This document shows positions 23,979 through 32,695 of a DNA stretch of 64,000 bases, piece by piece. The stretch is from NCBI GenBank assembly GCA_022799035.1, contig JAAWNQ010000007.1:1-64000 (forward strand). Direction: 5' to 3'. Under the pieces are notes generated by a model that saw nothing but the letters and a program-made list of their open reading frames with translations, had not been told where the DNA came from and did no database searches. Numbering within the stretch: the first letter of the stretch is position 1; every line of letters starts with the position of its first letter. The position numbers and the translations under genes are program-made. The DNA comes from Oscillospiraceae bacterium (lineage in GTDB: Bacteria > Bacillota > Clostridia > Oscillospirales > Oscillospiraceae).

Positions 23979-24832
23979 GAAGGCTTTCCCCAGGGTGCCA
24001 AAGAGAAGTGGCCTTTTATGACCGACTCCCCCGCATTCTCCTTCACCCGGCCAACAAACTGGCTTGACGTCCGGTCAGAGCGCAGGATGAACCTTCTTCC
24101 CTTCCAGATAAGCTCTATACGGTCCTTCCGGGGCTCCTGCACCCGCTTTCCCACTTTTATCCTGGAAACCAGCTGCTCGCTTCGCCGTTGGTTTTCCGCC
24201 CGGCCCCACTCTTCCAGCTTTTCCCGCAGCTGCTCCAGCGAATAGGGGCAACGATAGGCATACCAGTGCTTATGCCGGACCTCCGAGCGTAGGGCACTGT
24301 CCGGATCCACCACCGGACCGTACTCTCCCAGCAGCACCTCCTCCACCCACGCAAGCAGCATTTTGTCCCGCTGCCTTTTATTATGGGAGAGGGCTCTGCT
24401 CACCTTCATCATCACCCAACTGAGCAGTGATATGATCGCAAATAGCTCCACGGCACCGAACAGCAGTCCGAGAAGCAACTCCCACCAAACGGTTTTCCCC
24501 TGCACGCAATCGCCGATCACGGCAAAGGCGAACCCACAGAAAAGGAACAAGCTCCCTCTGAGATTGTCCTTTATCGTTGAAAAACGGCACCGCACCCGGC
24601 AGCCACCGGGACGCTCCTCCACCTTGACAAGCAAAGGAACCGGTCCGCCGCCTTTATAATGAATATCCGGCATCAGCATCCACAGTTCTCCCCCGTATTG
24701 GGTAGGCACACCGCAAACGGTATTCTCTTTCACAGCAGTCCTTCCCGACAGATTGGGAAGCAGGGCTATGCGCTCCTTGACCTGTGCGGGAGAAAGGCCG
24801 CTTTCAAAGGTTTTCCATAACATAAGCCTCAC
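23975..24832 (-). CDS. YcxB-like membrane protein, function unknown
   Basis: 285 residues. The GTG start overlaps the whiA stop by 4 nt; an ATG three codons later (24823) is better spaced from GGAGG and may be the true start. A soluble N-terminal part precedes two membrane helices (SLFLFCGFAFAVIGDCV and LLLGLLFGAVELFAIISLLS, about 95-145). The C-terminal domain is basic and ends with IELIWKGRRFILRSDRTSS, a pattern seen in YcxB-like proteins, where a pleckstrin-like end domain is proposed. It is read together with whiA upstream and the 70-residue gene downstream. Codon use is less GC-rich than in the neighbours. Confidence 0.6.
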   Translation of the reverse strand: MRLMLWKTFESGLSPAQVKERIALLPNLSGRTAVKENTVCGVPTQYGGELWMLMPDIHYKGGGPVPLLVKVEERPGGCRVRCRFSTIKDNLRGSLFLFCGFAFAVIGDCVQGKTVWWELLLGLLFGAVELFAIISLLSWVMMKVSRALSHNKRQRDKMLLAWVEEVLLGEYGPVVDPDSALRSEVRHKHWYAYRCPYSLEQLREKLEEWGRAENQRRSEQLVSRIKVGKRVQEPRKDRIELIWKGRRFILRSDRTSSQFVGRVKENAGESVIKGHFSLAPWGKPS

Positions 24833-25722
24833 CCCTCCACCAGCTCCCCCAGTTTTTTCAGGCGGTGGCTGAGGGAGGATTTAGTGATGGGGGGCTGGCA
24901 GAGCGCCGACAGCTCGGTGAGAGTCAGGTCGGGGTTGTCCAGCCTCAGTTTAGCCGCCTCGGCCAGCTTGGGGGGCAATTCACTGAGGTCCATCCGCTCC
25001 GACAGGCGGCGGATCACCTCCAGCTGGGCCTGGGCGGCGTCCACCGCCTTGTCCAGATTGTGGGCGTCGCAGTTCACCCGGCGGTTCACCCCTCCCCGAA
25101 GGTCCTTCTCCGCCTTGGCGTTCATCAATTCCATAGCCGCCAGGGGCGCCCCCATGGCGGTGAGGAGATCAGCGATGTCCTCGCTGCGCTTGAAATAGGC
25201 CATGTGGACCCCGCCCCGGTCCGCCGACTTGGGGTCAAACCCCGCCTCCCGGAGAAGGGTGAGCAGCTCCCGGTCCACAGACCGATGGGTGGTTGTCAGC
25301 TCCAGATGGTAGCTTTTGCTGGGGTCGGTGACCGAGCCCCCCGCCAGAAAAGCCCCCCGGAAGAAGGCGGCCCGACAGTGGTCCTCCTCCAACACGGCAA
25401 AGTTGATATGGTGGGCCACCGAGGTCCCCGGATCGTAGCCGAAGGCCGCCCAAAGCTGAGACAGCTTGTCCGGATCGGTGACGGAAAAGACCCGCTTGCC
25501 GGACTCCTCCTCCGGCAGGCGGTCAAAGGTGATATGAAAGGCACGCTTGAAGAGTATAGGCAGCCGGGCGGCCAGATCCGCCGACTCAGTGATGATCCGG
25601 GCCTCCCTGTGTCCAAAACGGTTAGCGTAAAGGAGAATCCCATAACACTCCGCCTGGGCACAGCATTTCCGCAGGATCTCCTGCCGGCACAGCTCCGCCT
25701 TGGTCTCACTGGAAAAGGACAT
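24829..25722 (-). CDS. whiA: WhiA-family DNA-binding protein
   Basis: 297 residues from the ATG with AGGAGGAG upstream; an in-frame start 19 codons earlier has no such site. The N-terminal two thirds are a degenerate LAGLIDADG homing-endonuclease fold (FFRGAFLAGGSVTDPSKSYHLEL, about 110-135). The C-terminal HTH (LTLTELSALCQPPITKSSLSHRL) ends the chain. WhiA binds DNA and affects division and chromosome segregation in Firmicutes and sporulation genes in actinomycetes. The whiA-glmR-rapZ order read from 27.7 kb downward is conserved in many Gram-positive bacteria. Confidence 0.93.
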   Translation of the reverse strand: MSFSSETKAELCRQEILRKCCAQAECYGILLYANRFGHREARIITESADLAARLPILFKRAFHITFDRLPEEESGKRVFSVTDPDKLSQLWAAFGYDPGTSVAHHINFAVLEEDHCRAAFFRGAFLAGGSVTDPSKSYHLELTTTHRSVDRELLTLLREAGFDPKSADRGGVHMAYFKRSEDIADLLTAMGAPLAAMELMNAKAEKDLRGGVNRRVNCDAHNLDKAVDAAQAQLEVIRRLSERMDLSELPPKLAEAAKLRLDNPDLTLTELSALCQPPITKSSLSHRLKKLGELVEG

Positions 25723-25813
25723 CCGGGCTCCTCCTCTCCTCTTTGGTAAATAGGGGGCGAGCCGGATGGGGTCATCCAACCCTCTGGCTCCCCTTGGGAA
25801 AGCGTGTCAACTG

Positions 25814-26827
25814 TCAGAATATCTTGGTATCTGCCCGCTCCTCATAGATCTCCATGACCACCTCGCCCAGCCGCTCCGGGGAGTGGCGGGCATAGCGGGA
25901 GGCACTGGAGAGCATAGGCCGCTCTACCACCTCCACCCCAAGGGCTTCGATCCGCTCCTTGTCCACGGCGATGGGGTCGGCGTCCTCCTCCTTATACCGC
26001 TGGATCAGGGCCGGATCCACCTGGGAGGAGTTTGCCACACACAGATCAATAAGCCCCGGCCCCGAGTGCTCCAGCAGGGCGGAGACATGGTCGGACAGGG
26101 TCATGCCCTCGGTCTCCCCGTCCTGGGTCATGATGTTCCCGATGTAGATCTTCAGCGCCTCGCTCCGGCAGATGGCCTCGGCCACCCCCGCCACCAGTAG
26201 GTTGGGGATCACGCTGGTGTATAGGCTCCCCGGTCCCAACACGATTAGGTTGGCCTCCCGGATGGCCTCCAGTGCCGCCGGAGTGGCGGCGGGACATTCG
26301 GGCAGAAGCCGCACCTTGCTGATCCGGCAGTCCTGGGCCTTTTTGAAATCGGCGATAAGGGATTCCCCCACCACCGCCGTGCCATTCTCAAAGGTGGCCT
26401 CCAGCTTCACGTCGGCGCTGGTAACGGGCAGGACCCGGCCCGAGATCGCCAGCACCTGGCTCATCTGGGCCACCGCCTCCTCAAAAGACCCCGCCACCCC
26501 GTTGAGAGCGGCCAGGATCAGATTCCCAAAGGACTGGCCCGTAAGCTGTCCCGACCCCACCGGGAACCGGTAGGCCAACAGCTCCTGCATAATGGGCTCG
26601 GCGTTGGCCAGGGCCTCCATACAGTGCCGGATATCCCCCGGCGGGGGCATCCCCAGGTCCCGTCGGAGGACGCCCGATCCTCCGCCGTCGTCCGCCACAG
26701 TGACGATAGCGGTAAGATTTTTCGTGCGGTTTTTCAGCCCCCGGAGCATGGTGGAAAGGCCGGTGCCGCCGCCGATGGCAACCACCCGCGGCCCCTGCTC
26801 CCAGCGGTATTTCGATTTCTCTTCCAT
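25814..26827 (-). CDS. glmR: GlmR/YvcK, CofD-like regulator of cell-wall precursor metabolism
   Basis: 337 residues. The CofD-like fold is marked by VVAIGGGTGLSTMLRGL at the N-terminus and VADDGGGSGVLRRDLG near residue 50. GNLILAAL and the nucleotide-sugar pocket (VLGPGSLYTSVIPNLLV, about 195-215) follow. In Bacillus, GlmR binds UDP-GlcNAc, stimulates GlmS and is needed for growth on gluconeogenic carbon sources. It lies between rapZ (4 nt upstream) and whiA, forming the conserved three-gene unit. RapZ is also linked to glucosamine control in other bacteria, which supports joint function. Confidence 0.93.
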   Translation of the reverse strand: MEEKSKYRWEQGPRVVAIGGGTGLSTMLRGLKNRTKNLTAIVTVADDGGGSGVLRRDLGMPPPGDIRHCMEALANAEPIMQELLAYRFPVGSGQLTGQSFGNLILAALNGVAGSFEEAVAQMSQVLAISGRVLPVTSADVKLEATFENGTAVVGESLIADFKKAQDCRISKVRLLPECPAATPAALEAIREANLIVLGPGSLYTSVIPNLLVAGVAEAICRSEALKIYIGNIMTQDGETEGMTLSDHVSALLEHSGPGLIDLCVANSSQVDPALIQRYKEEDADPIAVDKERIEALGVEVVERPMLSSASRYARHSPERLGEVVMEIYEERADTKIF

Positions 26828-26831
26828 AGCC

Positions 26832-27701
26832 CTACCCTCTCGTCATATCCCGGTGGTTTTCATTGGCGTCATAGCCCTTCCGCCGCACAAAATCGGCCAA
26901 AGCCCTGGCGATAGCAACCGAACGGTGCTTGCCCCCGGTGCAGCCGATGGCGATGACCAGGGCGGTCTTGCCCTCCTCCACATACTGGGGCAGGAGGAAG
27001 CCGATGAGCCGTTCCAGGTAGGTCATAAAGTCCTTGGTCTGCTGGTAGCCGAAGACAAAGTCGTAAACCGGAGCGTCCAGCCCCGTCTGGTGGCGGAGCT
27101 CGGCGATGTAGTAGGGGTTGGGCAGGAACCGCACGTCAAAAACCAGATCCGCCTCAATGGGAAGCCCATACTTAAAGCCGAAGGAGGTAACGCTGACGCT
27201 CATGGCCTGCTGGGGGCCGCCGTTTCCGAACACCCGTAGGATCTCCCCCCGCAGCTTGGCGGTGGAGAGGGTGGTGGTGTCGATGATATACTCCGCCCGG
27301 GCCCGGACGGGGGCCAGAATGGTCCGCTCCAGCCGCACCGCCTCATCCAGAGAGCGGTTCCCCCGGGCCAGGGGGTGCCGTCTTCTGGTCTCCTTGTACC
27401 GCTTGATGATGGTCTCAGGGCTGGCCTCCATATAGAGGATCTTGTGCTCGCAGCCCATCCTGTCCATCTCCTCCAAGGCGGCAAACAGCCCGTCAAAGCT
27501 CTGGCCCCCCCGGATATCGCATACGATGGCAACCCGGTCATACTGGGCCTGCCCCGCCATGCACAGCTCGGCAAACTTGGGGATCAGGGCGGCGGGCATA
27601 TTGTCCACCACAAAATGCCCCGTATCCTCCAAAAAAGAAGCCGCCTGACTCTTTCCCGCCCCGGACAGGCCGGATACGACGATAAATTCCACTTTCCTCA
27701 C
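26832..27701 (-). CDS. rapZ: RapZ-family nucleotide-binding protein (YvcJ)
   Basis: 289 residues from the GTG; a second GTG three codons later is also possible. The P-loop is VSGLSGAGKSQAA near the N-terminus, and the C-terminal RapZ domain carries IAIGCTGGKHRSVAIA. Enterobacterial RapZ controls the glmS-targeting small RNA GlmZ. The Firmicute homologue YvcJ binds and hydrolyses nucleotides with a less defined role. The next gene, glmR, follows after 4 nt. Confidence 0.92.
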   Translation of the reverse strand: MRKVEFIVVSGLSGAGKSQAASFLEDTGHFVVDNMPAALIPKFAELCMAGQAQYDRVAIVCDIRGGQSFDGLFAALEEMDRMGCEHKILYMEASPETIIKRYKETRRRHPLARGNRSLDEAVRLERTILAPVRARAEYIIDTTTLSTAKLRGEILRVFGNGGPQQAMSVSVTSFGFKYGLPIEADLVFDVRFLPNPYYIAELRHQTGLDAPVYDFVFGYQQTKDFMTYLERLIGFLLPQYVEEGKTALVIAIGCTGGKHRSVAIARALADFVRRKGYDANENHRDMTRG

Positions 27702-27732
27702 ACTCCTGTAGGGCGGGACGCCTGGACCCGCC

Positions 27733-28668
27733 TTATACTCCCAGCGTTTTAACTTCCAATTCCAACATTACCCCAGTCTGGTCATAAACTCGGGTCCTGA
27801 CCTGTTCAATGAGGGCCAATATATCGGCGCAGGTGGCCCCGCCCTTGTTGATAACGAACCCAGCGTGCTTCTCCGACACCTGGGCTCCCCCCACCGTCAG
27901 GCCCTTGAGCCCGCACTGGTCAATGAGGGCGGCGGCGTAGACGGGGGTGCCGTCGGGCAAAGGGGCAGGCCGCTTGAAGGTGGAGCCAGCGGAAGGATAT
28001 TCCAGGGGTTGTTTGGCCTTGCGCTGGGCGGCAAACTCCGCCATTTGGGCCTGAATAGCCTTCTTGTCTCCCCTTTCAAGCGCAAAGCGGACTTCCCAAA
28101 TCAATGCCTTCCCATCCGAAAAAGCGCTTCTCCGGTAGCCAAATCCACATTCATCTGCGGGAACCTCTCCAACCGTTCCATCCAGTTTCACGACCGTCAC
28201 CGATTCAACCACCTGTCTCATCTCTCCGCCGTAAGCGCCGGCATTCATGGTAACAGCGCCGCCTAAACTGCCTGGAATGCCCTGGGCAAACTCCAGTCCC
28301 GTAAGCCCCGCCTCACAGGCTATCACAGCCACCTGTGGCAAGGGAGTAGAGCCCCATGCTGTAAAGGTTTCCCCCCCATCTATCGCCATTGAACCACATC
28401 CGCTCTCAGGCTTCACCACAAACACATCCGCGCCTTTATCGGCTGCCAGCAGATTACTTCCATTGCCAAGAAAAAAAGGGGTTATCCCAAATTTTGCCGC
28501 GGTTTTCAAGACAGTTTTGGCATTTCCCAAACTTTTCGGCCTTGCGATCAGGGGTACCGGCCCTCCAACCCGGAAAGAGGTATGTTTACTCAAGGGTTCG
28601 TCTCTCAATAGCTCCATAGCGGGACAAGCCGTTCTCAATTCCTGTTCTAACGTATCCCAAGTATCCAT
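27733..28668 (-). CDS. murB: UDP-N-acetylenolpyruvoylglucosamine reductase
   Basis: 311 residues. The FAD-binding domain has LSKHTSFRVGGP and FFLGNGSNLL. The catalytic part includes GIPGSLGGAVTMNAGAYGGE, GFGYRRSAF and the proton-donor Ser in YPSAGSTFKRP; the final catalytic Glu lies in the ELEVK region. It is a type II enzyme lacking the extra type I insertion. It reduces the enolpyruvyl group to give UDP-MurNAc for peptidoglycan. It sits between recN and rapZ. The first 600 nt use noticeably fewer GC-ending codons than the rest. Confidence 0.95.
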   Translation of the reverse strand: MDTWDTLEQELRTACPAMELLRDEPLSKHTSFRVGGPVPLIARPKSLGNAKTVLKTAAKFGITPFFLGNGSNLLAADKGADVFVVKPESGCGSMAIDGGETFTAWGSTPLPQVAVIACEAGLTGLEFAQGIPGSLGGAVTMNAGAYGGEMRQVVESVTVVKLDGTVGEVPADECGFGYRRSAFSDGKALIWEVRFALERGDKKAIQAQMAEFAAQRKAKQPLEYPSAGSTFKRPAPLPDGTPVYAAALIDQCGLKGLTVGGAQVSEKHAGFVINKGGATCADILALIEQVRTRVYDQTGVMLELEVKTLGV

Positions 28669-28707
28669 GATATTTCCCCCTTTCCGAAAGTGTATGTGAT
28701 TTGGGGT

Positions 28708-30402
28708 TTAGATAGTCTTTTTGTAGCTTTCCGCCCCGTCTAGCAATTCCCCCGCGCTGTCCAGGGCCGCCTCCGTGATGTGGTCGCCCGAGGTGAGACG
28801 GGCCAGCTCCTGTTGACGGCGGGACCGGTCCAGGGATTCCACCGCCGTGAAGGTGCGGCCCTCCCGCTCCCCCTTCTCCACCGAGAAGTGGACGTCGGCC
28901 ATGGCGGCCAACTGGGGCAGGTGGGTCACGCAGAGGACCTGCTTATGCCGGGCCACCTGGGCCAGCTTCTGGGCCACCTTCTGGGCCGCCCGGCCCGAGA
29001 CCCCCGTATCCACCTCGTCAAAGACCAGGGTGCCCACGTCGTCGTTCTCGGCCAGCACGTTCTTCAGGGCTAGCATGATCCGGGCCAGCTCGCCCCCCGA
29101 GGCGATCTTCTGGATGGGCTTTAAGTCCTCCCCCACGTTGGCGGACATGAGGAAGCGCACCACGTCCATGCCGTCGGCGTTGAGGCCGCTCCCGTTCTCC
29201 ACCAAACCAAACTCCACCCGGAAGCGGACCTTGGGCATATCAAGCTGGGTAAGCTCCATCTGGATCCGCTCCTCCAGGGCCTTGCCCGCTTTCTTCCGCG
29301 CCTCAGAAAGGCTCCGGGCCAGGGCCTTGGCCCTCTCCAAAGCCTTGCCCCTCTCCCCCTCCAGCCGGAGGAGGGCGTCATCGGCGAACTGGATCTCATC
29401 CAGCTCCCTCTGGCTCCGCTCCAGGTACTCCAGCATCTCCTCCACAGTATTGCCATACTTCTTTTTCAGCCGGTAGAGAAGGTCCAAACGGCCCTCGATC
29501 TGATCCAACTCCCCCGGCTCAAAATCAAAGCTGCCCGAGAGATCCCGGGCGGTATCCGCCACATCCTGGGCCTGACAGCGGCAGTCGGTGAGCCGCTGCC
29601 GCAGTTCGTCCAAGTCGGGGCTGACCCCGGCCACCGTCTCCAGGGCCCGCTCCGCCTCCATCAGGAGGGCCACCGCCCCGGCGCTGTCCTCGTCCCCCGA
29701 AAGGGCGAAATGGGCCCCCTGGGCCGCCCCACTGAGGTCGGCGGCATTGCGGAGGATCTCCCGCCGCTCCTCCAGGGCCTCCTCCTCCCCCAGGACCAGA
29801 TCCGCCCGCTCCAGCTCATTGATCTGGAACTGGAGGGTATCCACCCGCCGGGCCTTCTCGCTCTCATCCATCCGGAGGGCGGCCATCCTCCTGTCCAGCT
29901 CCACCAGGGTCTCATAGCCCTCCCGGTAAGCCTCCAGGGGTCCCTCCGTCCCTCCAAACCGGTCCAGATACTCCAGATGACACCCCTCGTCCAAAAGCTG
30001 CTGGCCGTCGTGCTGCCCATGGATATTGAGAAGCTGACGGCCCAGGGCCTTGAGCTGCGCCACCGTCACAGGCCGCCCATTGACCCGGCACACATTTTTC
30101 CCATCCGGCATGATCTCCCTCTGGAGGAGCAGCTCCCCGTTCTCATCGGGACCCAGTCCACCCTCCGACAAAAAGGCGGGCAGGGCCTTCACTCCTGTGA
30201 AGGCCCCGGTGACCAGAGCCGACCTGGCTCCCGTACGGATCAATTCCCGGCTGGTCCTCTCCCCGGTAACGGCGCTCATGGCGTCCACCACAATGGACTT
30301 ACCCGCCCCTGTCTCGCCGGTGAGGGCGTTGAAACCGGAACCAAACAGAATGTCCGCTGATTCGATGACGGCAATATTTTCGATGTGCAGGACGGACAGC
30401 AT
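28708..30402 (-). CDS. recN: DNA repair protein RecN
   Basis: 564 residues. An SMC-like protein: Walker A LTGETGAGKSIVVDA near residue 30, long coiled-coil arms (about 150-370, many Glu-Arg-Leu repeats), then the ABC signature region ASGGELARIMLALK and Walker B TLVFDEVDTGVSG near 470. It assembles on DNA double-strand breaks and promotes end joining of sister molecules in recombinational repair. It lies next to argR, as in Bacillus, separated here by 150 nt that hold an inverted-repeat element. Confidence 0.95.
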   Translation of the reverse strand: MLSVLHIENIAVIESADILFGSGFNALTGETGAGKSIVVDAMSAVTGERTSRELIRTGARSALVTGAFTGVKALPAFLSEGGLGPDENGELLLQREIMPDGKNVCRVNGRPVTVAQLKALGRQLLNIHGQHDGQQLLDEGCHLEYLDRFGGTEGPLEAYREGYETLVELDRRMAALRMDESEKARRVDTLQFQINELERADLVLGEEEALEERREILRNAADLSGAAQGAHFALSGDEDSAGAVALLMEAERALETVAGVSPDLDELRQRLTDCRCQAQDVADTARDLSGSFDFEPGELDQIEGRLDLLYRLKKKYGNTVEEMLEYLERSQRELDEIQFADDALLRLEGERGKALERAKALARSLSEARKKAGKALEERIQMELTQLDMPKVRFRVEFGLVENGSGLNADGMDVVRFLMSANVGEDLKPIQKIASGGELARIMLALKNVLAENDDVGTLVFDEVDTGVSGRAAQKVAQKLAQVARHKQVLCVTHLPQLAAMADVHFSVEKGEREGRTFTAVESLDRSRRQQELARLTSGDHITEAALDSAGELLDGAESYKKTI

Positions 30403-30450
30403 AGTACCACCCTCTGCCTGAATTATAGTGTAAGTGAAAAGTTAAAAGTT

Positions 30451-30552
30451 AAAAATGAAAAGTGGAAAATTTCGGTGTCCGGCCTGGCCGGAGCTTTTGA
30501 ATAAGCCGCCTTCGGCGGCCATAAGTCGATCTCTTTTTCACTTTTCATTTTT
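30451..30552. repeat. MITE-like inverted-repeat element between argR and recN
   Basis: AAAAATGAAAAGTG (30451-30464) is repeated exactly in inverse orientation at 30539-30552. Inside are two further hairpins (CCGGCCTGGCCGG and GCCGCCTTCGGCGGC). The outer repeats continue as A/G-rich imperfect copies from 30432. The mixture of AT-rich ends and GC-rich core without a reading frame suggests a small dispersed element rather than a terminator. Confidence 0.5.
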
Positions 30553-30555
30553 CCC

Positions 30556-31008
30556 TTAGCTCAGCATCTCCCGAATTTCCTCGCAGAACTCCAAAGCCGC
30601 CTCGTTGGTCCGCATGATAAGGATGGCGGTGTCGTCCCCCGCCAGGGAGCCCACCAGCCCCGGCAGGTCCATGTGGTCGATGGCCGCGCCGGCGGCGTTA
30701 GCCATGCCCGACAGGGTTTTCAGCACCACGATATTCTGCGCCACATCAAAGGCGGTGACGCACTCCCGAAAGATGGTCTGAAGCTTGCTGGAAAAATTGG
30801 CCGCTGTCCTGTGATGGGAAACGGCGTATTTGTAGATCCCCCCGGCGGTCAGCTCCTTCACCAGATGAAGCTGTTTGATATCCCGGGAAATGGTGGCCTG
30901 GGTGGTGGAGATCCCCCGCTCCCTCAGCCGTTCCAAAAGCTGCTCCTGGGTCTCCACCTCACAGGCGGCGATAATATCCAGTATCTCCTGCTGCCGTGTA
31001 CTTTTCAC
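30556..31008 (-). CDS. argR: Arginine repressor
   Basis: 150 residues, the standard size. The N-terminal winged helix is recognised by RQQEILDIIAACEVETQEQL and STTQATISRDIKQLHLVKE. The C-terminal hexamerisation and arginine-binding domain has GLVGSLAGDDTAILIMRTNE. With arginine bound it represses arginine biosynthesis and activates catabolism. In Bacillus the homologue AhrC is likewise encoded next to recN. Its start overlaps the nadK stop by 4 nt. Confidence 0.95.
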   Translation of the reverse strand: MKSTRQQEILDIIAACEVETQEQLLERLRERGISTTQATISRDIKQLHLVKELTAGGIYKYAVSHHRTAANFSSKLQTIFRECVTAFDVAQNIVVLKTLSGMANAAGAAIDHMDLPGLVGSLAGDDTAILIMRTNEAALEFCEEIREMLS

Positions 31009-31874
31009 CTGTCGTGTCCTCCCAACTTTTGATTGACCACCGTATAAAAGCTCCGGTTGGTCAGCCGAACCAGCCTGGCCCGGGACTTGGAGCGGTGAAG
31101 CTCCACCTGGTCTCCTCCCCCCAAATGGAAGGCCCTGCCCCCGTCCACAGAAAGGTAGGCCGTCTTCCGGGACTGCCTCCCCATCCGCACCGCCACCGAC
31201 CGGCGTCCGTCCAGCACAAAGCTTCTGGCGTGGAGGGCGTGGGGGCAGATGGGCGTCACCAGGATATTCTCCACCGTGGGCTCCATGATGGGCCCTCCGG
31301 CGGACATGGCGTAGGCGGTGGAGCCGGTGGGGGTGGAAACGATGACCCCATCCCCGGCAAACCGGCCTACGCTCACCCCGTCGGCCTTCACCTCCAGGTC
31401 AATGATCCGGGCCACCGCCCCCTTGGTAATGACCGCGTCGTTGAGGGCCAGGTCCCGGAAGATGGTCCTTCCCTCCCGGCGTACCGCCACATCCAGCATC
31501 ATCCGCTCCTCGGTCCGGTACTTCCCCTGGACCAGCTTCTCCAACAGGGAGAGCTGGTCCGACTCCAGCTCCGCCATAAAGCCCACACTGCCCAGGTTCA
31601 CTCCCAGCACAGGGACCCCGTGACGCTGGGCGTCCTTGGCGGCGTGAAGGATGGTCCCATCCCCTCCGAAGCAGACCAGCAGCTCCGCCCCCTGAAAGGC
31701 CTCCTCCTCCGGGAGGAATCTCAGATGGGAGGGGACCTCCACATTCTCCCGCTCCAACTCAAAGGGGAAACACATACAGGTCTCCGCCCCCGCCTGCCGC
31801 AGGATCCGCTCCGCGTTCTGGACCACCTTCAACCCCTTGTCCCGGTATGGGTTGGGGCTCAGTACGATTCTCAT
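31005..31874 (-). CDS. nadK: NAD kinase
   Basis: 289 residues. The signature LLVCFGGDGTILHAAKDA (about 68-85) binds ATP/NAD and is followed by GVNLGSVGFMAEL. The C-terminal domain carries DGVIVSTPTGSTAYAMSAGG, the NAD-binding motif. It phosphorylates NAD to NADP, supplying reducing power for biosynthesis. It sits between tlyA and argR with 4-nt overlaps at both ends. Confidence 0.95.
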   Translation of the reverse strand: MRIVLSPNPYRDKGLKVVQNAERILRQAGAETCMCFPFELERENVEVPSHLRFLPEEEAFQGAELLVCFGGDGTILHAAKDAQRHGVPVLGVNLGSVGFMAELESDQLSLLEKLVQGKYRTEERMMLDVAVRREGRTIFRDLALNDAVITKGAVARIIDLEVKADGVSVGRFAGDGVIVSTPTGSTAYAMSAGGPIMEPTVENILVTPICPHALHARSFVLDGRRSVAVRMGRQSRKTAYLSVDGGRAFHLGGGDQVELHRSKSRARLVRLTNRSFYTVVNQKLGGHDR

Positions 31875-32695
31875 GTCCTTCCCTCCCCAACCGGGTCCTT
31901 GGGCTCCAGCTCCCGGTGGGAATCCTCCACCAGGGCCGCCAGATCCCCTGTCCAGGGTTCCCTCTCTTCTCCGGAGAGCCAGCCCAGATATTCAATGTTT
32001 CCCTCCGGCCCCCGGATGGGGGAGAAGGTCAGCCCCAGCACCCCGAACCCGGCGGCCTTGGCGTGGTCCAGAAAGTGCTCCAGCACCTCCAGATGTACCC
32101 TCCGGTCCCGGACCACCCCCTTCTTCCCCACCTTCTCCCGCCCCGCCTCGAACTGGGGCTTGATAAGGCACACCGCCTGGGCGGAGGGCTTCATCACCCC
32201 CCGCAGGGCGGGGAGGATGAGATTCAGGGAGATAAAGGACACGTCCACACTGGCAAAGTCCAGGGGATCCGGGATCTGCTCCCCGGTGATATACCGGGCG
32301 TTGGTCCGCTCCAGACACACCACCCGGGGATCGCTGCGGAGCTTCCAGGCAAGCTGCCCGTACCCCACATCCACCGCGTATACCTTGCTGGCCCCGTTTT
32401 GCAGCATACAGTCGGTAAACCCTCCGGTGGAGGCCCCAATATCACCGCAAACGGCATTTTCCAGGGAGATGGGCCACTGAGCCATGGCCTTCTCCAGCTT
32501 CAGTCCGCCCCGGCTCACATATCGAAGCCCCTCCCCCCGCACCTCCAGGGGGGCCTCCGGATCCGTGGGGGCGCCTGCCTTGTCCACCTTCTGCCCCTTC
32601 ACATAGACCTGTCCCGCCATAATAAGGGCCTGGGCCTTCTGCCGGGACTCTACGAGCCCCTTCTCAACCAGAAGAACGTCCAGTCGTTTTTTCAA
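31871..32695 (-). CDS. tlyA: TlyA-family rRNA methyltransferase
   Basis: 274 residues. An S4 RNA-binding domain (KRLDVLLVEKGLVESRQKAQ, residues 3-60) precedes an FtsJ-like methyltransferase (VCGDIGASTGGFTDCMLQNG, about 85-105, the SAM site). The family 2'-O-methylates cytidines of 16S and 23S rRNA in actinobacteria; in Firmicutes it is known as YqxC and older annotations call it hemolysin. Its start lies 32 nt inside the end of dxs, implying coupling. The dxs-tlyA-nadK-argR-recN order is a common clostridial arrangement. Confidence 0.92.
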   Translation of the reverse strand: MKKRLDVLLVEKGLVESRQKAQALIMAGQVYVKGQKVDKAGAPTDPEAPLEVRGEGLRYVSRGGLKLEKAMAQWPISLENAVCGDIGASTGGFTDCMLQNGASKVYAVDVGYGQLAWKLRSDPRVVCLERTNARYITGEQIPDPLDFASVDVSFISLNLILPALRGVMKPSAQAVCLIKPQFEAGREKVGKKGVVRDRRVHLEVLEHFLDHAKAAGFGVLGLTFSPIRGPEGNIEYLGWLSGEEREPWTGDLAALVEDSHRELEPKDPVGEGRT

